This document shows, piece after piece, positions 26,951-34,006 of a stretch of DNA of 64,000 bases. Each line of letters starts with the position of its first letter. Position 1 is the first letter of the stretch. The translations under genes and the position numbers were made by a program. The notes under the pieces are model-generated. The model made no database searches and was not told the DNA's origin. It was given only the letters and a program-made list of their open reading frames with translations. This DNA is from JBFLYC01 sp040756735 (GTDB lineage: Bacteria > Bacillota > DSM-16504 > Desulfitibacterales > Desulfitibacteraceae), in NCBI GenBank assembly GCA_040756735.1, contig JBFLYC010000017.1, positions 3,552 to 67,551 of the forward strand, written 5' to 3'.

Positions 26951-27556
26951 ATGATCGATTTCAGAAAAGAGCTGGCAAAATTCGATTTTCTTACGGTTGA
27001 CGGTGAATTTGCCGGGTGGTATAACGAGACAACACAGGTTATTGAGGTATTTAATTCAACTCTCAAGCGCATTGGCAAGGAACTGAACAATACAAACATT
27101 CAACTTGAGGAAGTTTTGTCCCAGTATATGGGAGAAAAGGAGAAAGACAAGGAGATAACAGAGCTGAAAAAAAGGATAACTGCTTATGAGGAAGAAAAAC
27201 TTTCACTTGTCCAGGGATTGGTGGCTACCCTTGACCAGCTTGAGGATTTATACAGATATTCATTGAAAAATGAATGTGGCAGTTGGTCTAAGCAGATGCA
27301 GCTTTTATGGCGAAATACTTCAGCCAACCTGTTGCTGCAGGGAATAACTCGTATTGAGGGTGAAAATACCTTTTTTGATTCTCGGGTCCATTCCGCAGTA
27401 CAGGTAAAAGAGGACAAAAATTTTTTAAATGGCATGATTCTCGAAGTGTTGCGTTGCGGATATATGTACCAATCACAATTGTTAAGAAAAGCTCAGGTTA
27501 TAGTAAATAAACTTGATGGAGGTAATGAGAACAATGAGCAAAATAGTGGGTATTGA
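26951..27556 (+). CDS. GrpE-like nucleotide exchange factor
   Basis: 201 residues starting at ATG 26951 after agaggag. The order is a divergent N-terminus (IDFRKELAKFDFLTVDGEFA), a long coiled coil (about 45-95, ELKKRITAYEEEKLSLVQGL), then a GrpE-like beta part including NTFFDSRVHSAVQVKEDKNF and GMILEVLRCGYMYQSQLLRK with AQVIVNK. The last segment corresponds to the G(Y/F)...G.VLRPA.V.V end of GrpE. It overlaps the Hsp70 start by 23 bases, so it is the dedicated exchange factor of that chaperone. It is clearly not the housekeeping GrpE of a dnaK-dnaJ-hrcA operon. Confidence 0.8.
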   Translation: MIDFRKELAKFDFLTVDGEFAGWYNETTQVIEVFNSTLKRIGKELNNTNIQLEEVLSQYMGEKEKDKEITELKKRITAYEEEKLSLVQGLVATLDQLEDLYRYSLKNECGSWSKQMQLLWRNTSANLLLQGITRIEGENTFFDSRVHSAVQVKEDKNFLNGMILEVLRCGYMYQSQLLRKAQVIVNKLDGGNENNEQNSGY

Positions 27557-29252
27557 TCTAGGCACATCAACATCGGAAATCGCTTTCTTGAAAGAAGGAA
27601 AACCCTTTGTCATCTCAAACCACCTGGGCGAGTACATAACCCCTTCGGTTGTAGGAATTTCCGATGACGGAAGGATTATTGTCGGAAAAGAGGCCCGGGA
27701 TCAACTTTTGCTGAAACCGGATGATACGGTCATTGAGGTTAAGAGGTTAATGGGCAGCGGCCAGGTGGTTTCAATGGGAGGGAAAGAATACACTCCCGAG
27801 CAGATATCCTCTTTTATTTTGTCATATCTTGTTGACTGCGCGCGCAAGTATTTAGATGAAGATATCGACAGAGCTGTGATAACTGTACCTGCTTATTTTT
27901 CCGATACACAGAGACGTGCTACCGTAGAAGCGGGAAAAATGGCAGGACTCAAAGTAGAGCGTATTATAAATGAACCTACCGCAGCTGCTCTTGACTACGG
28001 CCTGGAACATATGAAGGAATGCCAACACATCCTGATATATGATTTGGGTGGAGGAACTCTTGATGTAACAGTGCTGGAAATGTTTGAAGGCGTTCTCGAC
28101 GTCAAAGCAAGCAGCGGCAACAACCAACTCGGCGGGAAAGACTTTGACCAAAGGCTCATGGATTACCTTCTAAACAGGTTTACCGCTCAATATAACGTGG
28201 ATGTGTCAGAAGATAAAAGAGCTTTGATGCGCTTAAAAGAAGGGGTGGAAAAATGCAAGATAGCACTTAGCCAACAAAAGGAATACCACTTGCTTATTCC
28301 CTTCTTTGCTAATGTGGAGGGGAATCCGGTTTCCCTTGAGGAGACTGTGAACAGGGAGACATTTGAAGGCCTAATCAAAGATCTGATTGATTCCACGGCA
28401 AAACAAATCAATACAGCATTGTTCGATGCGCGCATCAGCGCTTCCGATATTGACCTTATCCTGCTTGTTGGTGGCTCAACACGTATCCCTTATGTGCAAA
28501 GCTTCATTGAGAAAACTCTGGGTAAATCACCGCGGTCACTGGTTGATCCGGACCTGGCAGTGGTCAGAGGCGCAGCTGTTCAGGCGGGTATTCTGGGCAA
28601 CCAGTTGACGGCTGAGAAAGACATCATAATTACCGATGTTTGCCCATACACGCTTGGGACATCTATACTCGATTATGTCGGTGGTTTTCCCGTTACTGAT
28701 GCCTATGATGTCATTATCCCGAGAAATGTCACCATTCCGGTGGTCAAAGAGAAAATATATGGAACAGTTGCCGATAACCAAACCCAAGTCGAGATTAATG
28801 TATACCAGGGGGAATTTAAAAAGGCTTCTCACAACAATTTCCTTGGAAAATTCCTGTTAAAAGGTATTCCTCCGGCTCCTGCTTTCCAGGAAAAGATCAG
28901 TATCTCCTTTTCATATGATGTCAACGGTATTCTAAATGTAGAAGGGAAAGTAGTAAGTTCAGGGAAAAGGGCCAATTTGACAATAGAGACAACCGGCGTG
29001 GAAATGGTTAAAGAAATTGACCTGGAAGGATGGGAAAAGGCGCCTAATGCCAGGAGATACAAAGCGATCATCAGTAAAGCCAGTCGGATGGTGGAAAATG
29101 GGAAGGCACAGTATTATGCCATTGAAATGGAAAGCCTGATCAGGAAGATAAAGACAGGGTTAATGCAGGGCGAGAAATTGGAAAGCCTTGACGCACTAAA
29201 AGAAGAACTTCATGAGATTATCTATGAACTTTCGGAGGAAACGAATGTTTAG
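27534..29252 (+). CDS. Divergent Hsp70 chaperone (HscC/DnaK-like)
   Basis: 572 residues, shorter than DnaK (about 610-640) because the C-terminal lid is reduced. ATG 27534 follows ggaggt. ATPase motifs: GIDLGTSTSEIAFLKEG (phosphate 1, with GTST replacing the common GTTN), AVITVPAYFSDTQRRAT, IINEPTAAALDYGL, IYDLGGGTLDVTVLEMF and ILLVGGSTRIPYVQ. The substrate-binding part has TDVCPYTLGTSILDY and VIIPRNVTIPVVKEKIYG, then NQTQVEINVYQGE, a wording close to HscC-type proteins. It sits between a GrpE-like and a TPR gene with overlapping ends, implying a stoichiometric machine. Confidence 0.9.
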   Translation: MSKIVGIDLGTSTSEIAFLKEGKPFVISNHLGEYITPSVVGISDDGRIIVGKEARDQLLLKPDDTVIEVKRLMGSGQVVSMGGKEYTPEQISSFILSYLVDCARKYLDEDIDRAVITVPAYFSDTQRRATVEAGKMAGLKVERIINEPTAAALDYGLEHMKECQHILIYDLGGGTLDVTVLEMFEGVLDVKASSGNNQLGGKDFDQRLMDYLLNRFTAQYNVDVSEDKRALMRLKEGVEKCKIALSQQKEYHLLIPFFANVEGNPVSLEETVNRETFEGLIKDLIDSTAKQINTALFDARISASDIDLILLVGGSTRIPYVQSFIEKTLGKSPRSLVDPDLAVVRGAAVQAGILGNQLTAEKDIIITDVCPYTLGTSILDYVGGFPVTDAYDVIIPRNVTIPVVKEKIYGTVADNQTQVEINVYQGEFKKASHNNFLGKFLLKGIPPAPAFQEKISISFSYDVNGILNVEGKVVSSGKRANLTIETTGVEMVKEIDLEGWEKAPNARRYKAIISKASRMVENGKAQYYAIEMESLIRKIKTGLMQGEKLESLDALKEELHEIIYELSEETNV

Positions 29253-29814
29253 AAATCTGTCCTGTTTTTACTATAATAAAGGGCTGCGACTGGCAAGAGA
29301 AGATCAGCTTGGACCAGCTGTACAAAGCCTGACCAAAGCCGTAGCTTATAACAGCGATAATATTGAAGCCTGGAACCTGGCGGGCCTTTGTTATTATAGG
29401 CTGGGCAAATACAAAACGGCGGAATACTGCTGGACGCAGAGTGTGAATAAACGCCATGAAGAAAATGCTGCCGGCTTTTATTTGGCAGATTTAAGAAGTA
29501 CCCTGGAAGAAACAGGTCCATCTTTCTCCCAAGTTGCCTGTCTTTGCCGGCAGGAAAAATACGGGCAGGCTGCCGGGATCTTAAGCAGAGAAATCTGCAG
29601 CAGGTTTGATTTATCCACCGGTCTGTTGAATTTCCTGGGTGTTTTATGGGCGCTTGACGGCAAGACAAACAAGGCAGTAAAATGTTGGACAACCGTTTTA
29701 TCTCTTGACAAATCCAATGCTGACGCTATGGTTTATTTGGATGATATGGAGAAACGCCTGAGTTACAAGTTGCTCAAATGGAAAGAAAAACTGTTTAGAA
29801 GGAATGATATTTAG
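29245..29814 (+). CDS. TPR-repeat protein of the Hsp70 operon
   Basis: 189 residues. ATG 29245 has cggaggaa upstream and overlaps the Hsp70 stop by 8 bases. At least three tetratricopeptide-like helical pairs are visible: LGPAVQSLTKAVAYNSDNIE, AWNLAGLCYYRLGKYKTAEY and LLNFLGVLWALDGKTNKAVK. The C-terminus is basic (LLKWKEKLFRRNDI). No signal peptide, so cytoplasmic. TPR proteins often dock on Hsp70 tails or recruit clients; either role is inferred from operon position. Confidence 0.8.
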   Translation: MFRNLSCFYYNKGLRLAREDQLGPAVQSLTKAVAYNSDNIEAWNLAGLCYYRLGKYKTAEYCWTQSVNKRHEENAAGFYLADLRSTLEETGPSFSQVACLCRQEKYGQAAGILSREICSRFDLSTGLLNFLGVLWALDGKTNKAVKCWTTVLSLDKSNADAMVYLDDMEKRLSYKLLKWKEKLFRRNDI

Positions 29815-29819
29815 GAGAT

Positions 29820-31166
29820 ATGAAGGATTATTACAGTATACTTAACGTCGCCAGAAACGCAACGGTTACAGAGATAAAAAAAGCCTATTTTACCCTGGTC
29901 AGGACATTTCCCCCCGACCGGTATCCTGGAGAATTCATGAAGATCCGGGAAGCTTATGAGGTCTTAATTGATGAAAATACGCGCCGGCAGTACGATTTGG
30001 TTGATACCATGCCTGATATTGTTAAACTGTTTTTTAATGAAGGGCGCAAAGCGCTGGACGAGGGTGATGCCGAAAGAGCCATCCGGGTTCTAGAAGAGGT
30101 TATCAGAGTGTACCCGGAGTTTTCTGTTGTGAACAGTTTGTTGGGTGAAGCTTATTTGCAAAATGAAAACAGCGTTAAAGCTATCCGCATTTTTGAGGAA
30201 CTTGTAGCCCAGGAACAAAATAATGCCGGTTTCGCACGCAAGCTTGCCCAGTCTTATGCCATGCGTGGCTGGCATAAGAAAGCAGTTACGCATTTTCGCC
30301 GGGCCCTGTCTCTTGATGAAGATAATATTTCGCTCTGGCTGGGACTTATTGATTGTTATCTGGCAGCTAAAGATTTTCAAAGCGCCAGAGAAACGGTCTG
30401 GGAAGGACTTGAAGTCAGCAACAGAAAGGGCTGGGACAACCTTGAACTGTATTACCACATCATTCAGATCGACATTTATTCTAATGATCATCTGAGCATG
30501 AAAAAGCACCTTGAAGAGATGAAAAACAAGGCAGTAGAAAAGGAAGAAGAAAGAGCCAATGTCGCCTGGTTTTTGGCCGCACTTTCAAAAATGACCCATA
30601 AAATAGGTTTAGATGAAGAAGCAGCAGCAACAATAGACACCGCGTATGCATTGCAGCCCGATGACGAAGAAATTAAAAGCATCAAAAAAGAGATAGATGC
30701 TCAGTCTAATATTCTTACGGAGCTCAAGAAGCTTGAAGAAGACCCCTCCATGGATAGCCGTTTAGCAGAAATGCTTGATTTTGAACTGCATATGTGTGAT
30801 AACAAAGATTGCCTTGATTGTAAAATCACGCAGTTTTTCTTTGAGATGGATGTTATAGTTGAGATTCAACCCTTTAGAAAAGAGATATTGCAACTCAAAA
30901 ACTCCTATCCTGAATTGTATAATATGAAAAAGGAGTTTTTTGACAACGTCCTTAATCGCAAAAAAGAGGAATACCTGTTTGCCACTTATTCTAAGATGTT
31001 TAAGAAATACAAAAAGCTGTGTCCGCAGAGATTTGAACCTGAAGATGACGATGAGCAAGATTACCAGCTTCAGCCGTATAGACGCTCCGAACCAAAGGTA
31101 GGGCGCAATGATCCATGTCCCTGCGGAAGTGGGAAAAAATACAAGAAATGTTGTGGAAGATCATAA
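29820..31166 (+). CDS. J-domain / TPR / SEC-C protein with altered HPD motif
   Basis: 448 residues. Residues 1-60 form a J domain (MKDYYSILNVARNATVTEIK, KKAYFTLV, then FMKIREAYEVLIDENTRRQY). Where J proteins carry His-Pro-Asp this one has Pro31-Pro32-Asp33 (RTFPPDRYP). TPR repeats follow (about 65-290: VVNSLLGEAYLQNENSVKAI and ALSLDEDNISLWLGLIDCYL). The last 20 residues are a SEC-C zinc motif, GRNDPCPCGSGKKYKKCCG. The gene starts 5 bases after the TPR gene. It is presumably the co-chaperone of the operon, but the missing His, needed for ATPase stimulation in known J proteins, suggests a different coupling. Confidence 0.85.
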   Translation: MKDYYSILNVARNATVTEIKKAYFTLVRTFPPDRYPGEFMKIREAYEVLIDENTRRQYDLVDTMPDIVKLFFNEGRKALDEGDAERAIRVLEEVIRVYPEFSVVNSLLGEAYLQNENSVKAIRIFEELVAQEQNNAGFARKLAQSYAMRGWHKKAVTHFRRALSLDEDNISLWLGLIDCYLAAKDFQSARETVWEGLEVSNRKGWDNLELYYHIIQIDIYSNDHLSMKKHLEEMKNKAVEKEEERANVAWFLAALSKMTHKIGLDEEAAATIDTAYALQPDDEEIKSIKKEIDAQSNILTELKKLEEDPSMDSRLAEMLDFELHMCDNKDCLDCKITQFFFEMDVIVEIQPFRKEILQLKNSYPELYNMKKEFFDNVLNRKKEEYLFATYSKMFKKYKKLCPQRFEPEDDDEQDYQLQPYRRSEPKVGRNDPCPCGSGKKYKKCCGRS

Positions 31167-31173
31167 TAGCCCC

Positions 31174-31923
31174 TTAACCTTCAAATATTTCATGTACCTC
31201 AATCTCCAAACCTTCAAAGAAGTAAGAAATTAATGTATCTCCAAGCTTATAGGTAGTATATTCATCGATTTCAAAATCTTTAAAGCCATATACCAGAACT
31301 AAGCACTTATTAGGGTCGACGATCCAAAATTCCCTCACACCAGACATCATATACGTATTGAGCTTATCTACCATATCCTTTGAACGAGTGCTTTTTGACA
31401 AAATTTCAACGCAAAGGGTGGGTATACCCATATACCTCCCTTTTTCATTAACTGTACCCTCTAAATCACATGCAATGAGCAAATCGGGTTGCATTACATC
31501 AGGTGTTTTGAGCTCCTTTTTATAGAAATGAACATCAAAAGGTGCATAAAAAACCTTGCATTTCTTGTCCTTTAGGTATGTTCGCAGATGGATATGCAGA
31601 TTCCCTGAAATATCCTGGTGGAAGGTGTCGGGGGAAGCTAAAAGCACTATTTCACCATTGATATACTCCATTCTCAGCTCGCTTTTCTCATAAATCTCCA
31701 TAAATTCTTCATATGATACCTTTTTGCCACCATACTGGTAATCCAATGCTTTTTCCTTGACCGTGAAATATCGCTCGATTTCTGTGATATAAGGCGTAAG
31801 TCTTACTGCTTTTTTACCGTTTTTAGTAATAATAACCTCATTGTCTTCAATTACGTAGTCTATGTACTTGCCTAAATTTGTCTTAAACTCTGTAGCTGTA
31901 ATAACTTTTGTGGTATCCTTCAT
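31174..31923 (-). CDS. Phd/YefM-like antitoxin domain fused to a Uma2-family nuclease
   Basis: 249 residues. Residues 1-50 look like a Phd/YefM antitoxin (KVITATEFKTNLGKYIDYVI then NEVIITKNGKKAVRLTPY). The remainder is a Uma2/DUF820 PD-(D/E)XK domain: YEEFMEIYEKSELRMEYING, GEIVLLASPDTFHQDISGNL, VMQPDLLIACDLEG and PTLCVEILSKSTRSKDMVDK with the catalytic D..E.K-type layout, then GVREFWIVDPN. ATG 31923 follows gaggtg with six bases between; GTG 31932 and ATG 31929 are alternatives. It is convergent with the Hsp70 operon. Repeats upstream suggest autoregulation through the Phd-like part. The biological role of Uma2 proteins is poorly known. Confidence 0.85.
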   Translation of the reverse strand: MKDTTKVITATEFKTNLGKYIDYVIEDNEVIITKNGKKAVRLTPYITEIERYFTVKEKALDYQYGGKKVSYEEFMEIYEKSELRMEYINGEIVLLASPDTFHQDISGNLHIHLRTYLKDKKCKVFYAPFDVHFYKKELKTPDVMQPDLLIACDLEGTVNEKGRYMGIPTLCVEILSKSTRSKDMVDKLNTYMMSGVREFWIVDPNKCLVLVYGFKDFEIDEYTTYKLGDTLISYFFEGLEIEVHEIFEG

Positions 31924-31933
31924 ATTCATCACC

Positions 31934-31999
31934 TCGTACGATTATTATGCCATATAGAACGAAATAATGCAATAAAATAATAAATCGTACGAAATTATG
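31934..31999. promoter_or_regulatory. Operator-like repeats before the Phd-Uma2 gene
   Basis: The palindrome tcgtacga occurs at 31934-31941, where it overlaps the ribosome binding site, and at 31985-31992. Three related direct words follow an acga start: acgattattatg (31938), acgaaataatg (31959) and acgaaattatg (31989). The spacing and repetition are typical of antitoxin operators, and the Phd-like domain encoded just downstream is the obvious candidate binder. Confidence 0.55.
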
Positions 32000-32148
32000 T
32001 GATTGTCTCTGCTTTGTAGTTATCATGCTGACCTATCAGCTCAGCAAGCTGTTATGTGCTAAGAGGGTGGACGCAGTTTCCATGAGTGAGGCGCTAAAAG
32101 CAGGAACTGAATAAAAACTGAATAAGAAAGAACAAAATCAACCTTGAG

Positions 32149-32177
32149 AATCAACCGAAAGGTTGATTTTATTTTTG
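32149..32177 (+). terminator. Intrinsic terminator with possible antiterminator
   Basis: aatcaacc (32149-32156), a GAAA loop, ggttgatt (32161-32168), then tttattttt. A second copy of the left arm, aaaatcaacc, lies just upstream (32135-32144) and could pair with ggttgatt instead. It precedes an ABC transporter remnant, so this could be leftover leader attenuation. The rest of 31990-32217 shows no gene that I can support. Confidence 0.65.
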
Positions 32178-32217
32178 CCCTTAGAGCTTAAAATATCACC
32201 AAGGAGCGTGAATAAAT

Positions 32218-32337
32218 ATGAAACAAATAATCAGCGTTAGAAATCTTGAAAAGAGCTATAAGGGAAACAAAGTTATAAAAGGCATATCTTTTGGGGTAAA
32301 CAAGGGTGAAATACTCTGCTTCTGCATTTTACCCTGA
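32218..32337 (+). pseudogene. ABC transporter ATP-binding protein, N-terminal remnant
   Basis: From ATG 32218, behind aaggag, it reads MKQIISVRNLEKSYKGNKVI then KGISFGVNKGEILCF, the standard start of an ABC ATPase. It breaks off before the Walker A motif and hits TGA at 32335-32337. An internal deletion joined it to the permease remnant that follows. Not functional. Confidence 0.85.
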
Positions 32338-32516
32338 AGGTCAATTTTGGAGGTCACTATATTGGCTATATTTTACTATTACTGATTATGCTTGAAATTT
32401 TTGCTTCCATACTGGGCGTATTGTTCTGCCGTATTTTCAAGAGTGAAAACATTGCCAATCAAGTTTTAAGTATTGTAATTACCATTTTCGCCATGTTGGG
32501 AGGGCTGTTTTTATGA
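32325..32516 (+). pseudogene. ABC-2 type permease, C-terminal remnant
   Basis: An open stretch in a different frame from the ATPase piece: HFTLKVNFGGHYIGYILLLL, then IMLEIFASILGVLFCRIFKS and SIVITIFAMLGGLFL, stop at 32516. This looks like transmembrane helices of an ABC-2 permease. The ATPase and permease pieces abut near 32320, so one deletion removed the rest of both. From 32517 to 32737 I see only a weak promoter-like tataat near 32602 and no gene. Confidence 0.65.
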
Positions 32517-32737
32517 CCAGGAGACCTTTTAGACCAGTTAAATTTTAGAGAAAGGGTACTTGTTCAAGTAAAGATGCCCACAAAACAAAGAAAAAATCCT
32601 TTATAATAAGAAATAGGGCAGTCGCTAACTGGAGGGATTATTGTATAAGAGGAGTATTATGACTTATGGGGAAATGAAAATGTGTTCGCAAATGGTATGT
32701 TTTTCATTTTTTATTCCAAAGCAAAGGAGGGCTGGAA

Positions 32738-34006
32738 ATGAGAATCCTGCATACATCTGATTGGCATTTGGGGAAAACCCTGATGGGTATGGACAGGCTT
32801 TCAGAACAAGAAGCTTTTGTGGAAGAAATCTGCTTAATAGCAGATGATGAAAAAATTGACCTGGTTTTACTGGCCGGAGACATCTTTGATACATATAATC
32901 CTCCTGCTGCAGCTGAAGAGCTCTTTTGTGAGGCCATGGACAGGCTTTCAAGGGGTGGGTCCAGGGCAGTGGTGGTGATAGCCGGAAATCATGACAATCC
33001 GGAAAGGCTTTGTGCAGTTTCACCTTTAGCCGTACGGCAGGGTGTTTTTTTGCTTGGCACACCACGTGACACTGCGACACAGACTGTGACATCTGCAGAC
33101 TTTTCAGGAAAGGTCTGCTGTGTACAAGCCGGTAAGGGCTGCCTTGAAATAGCATCCCCGGGCTGCCGGCATAGGGCGGCGCTGCTCACATTACCCTATC
33201 CATCTGAGGCAAGGCTAAAGGAGGTAATCAGCCTTGATTTGGACGAAGCGCTGTTCCAAAAGGCATATTCTGAAAAGGTAAAAGAACTGCTGCACCTTGG
33301 AGCTGAAGCATTCAGGGAGGATACTGTAAACTTATTGGTCAGCCACATTTTTACCATGGGCGGTAAAGAATCCGATTCTGAAAGACCCATCCAACTTGGA
33401 GGGGCATGTACTGTTTATCCTGAAGCCTTCCCAAGGCAGGTCCAGTATGCTGCCCTGGGGCACCTGCATAGGCCCCAGCGTATTGTACCTGCTCCTGTAC
33501 CAATATATTATGCTGGATCACCCCTGGCTTACAGTTTTTCTGAGGCCAATCAGTCCAAGGCAGTATACATAGTTGACGTCCATCCAGGGGGAGAGCCAGA
33601 TGTGAAAGCGCTTTATATAAACAGCGGTAAGCCCCTGGTACGCATGACAGCCATGGGAGGAATCAGTGAGGTCCACCGGTGGATTGAGGAAGGCAAGCAT
33701 AAAGATGCCTGGGTTGAACTGGAGGTATATTTAAAGGAAATAATGCTGCCTCAGGAAATTGCAGCCATTAAAAAAGCACACCCTGGGATTATAACCATTA
33801 AACCCGTTTTTATAAGCAGTGATCAAAAGCAGGAAGCCTCCTTGCATCGTTCTTCACTGCCTATTGATGAATTGTTTAAACAGTTTTACAAGCAGAGGTC
33901 AGGCGGCGCCCTGCCGGATGAGGAGACGGTAAGGCTGTTCCTTGAGCTCCTTAATGAAGATGCCCATGAAGGTACAAGTGATGAGCAGGGGGAGGCGGCC
34001 TCATGA
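32738..34006 (+). CDS. sbcD: Exonuclease SbcD (Mre11 homologue)
   Basis: 422-residue Mn-dependent nuclease that with SbcC opens hairpins and trims blocked DNA ends. ATG 32738 follows aaaggagg. Phosphoesterase motifs: HTSDWHLGKTL (I), LLAGDIFDTYNP (II), VVIAGNHDNPERL (III), NLLVSHIFTMGG (IV) and AALGHLHRPQRIV (V). Its stop overlaps the sbcC start (ATGA). The C-terminal 60 residues are the usual capping and SbcC-contact region. Confidence 0.95.
   Translation: MRILHTSDWHLGKTLMGMDRLSEQEAFVEEICLIADDEKIDLVLLAGDIFDTYNPPAAAEELFCEAMDRLSRGGSRAVVVIAGNHDNPERLCAVSPLAVRQGVFLLGTPRDTATQTVTSADFSGKVCCVQAGKGCLEIASPGCRHRAALLTLPYPSEARLKEVISLDLDEALFQKAYSEKVKELLHLGAEAFREDTVNLLVSHIFTMGGKESDSERPIQLGGACTVYPEAFPRQVQYAALGHLHRPQRIVPAPVPIYYAGSPLAYSFSEANQSKAVYIVDVHPGGEPDVKALYINSGKPLVRMTAMGGISEVHRWIEEGKHKDAWVELEVYLKEIMLPQEIAAIKKAHPGIITIKPVFISSDQKQEASLHRSSLPIDELFKQFYKQRSGGALPDEETVRLFLELLNEDAHEGTSDEQGEAAS

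Noticed and set aside
29249..29692. 147-codon minus-strand frame under the TPR gene
   Set aside because: Antisense to a gene that overlaps its neighbour and has a good ribosome binding site; no recognisable domain.
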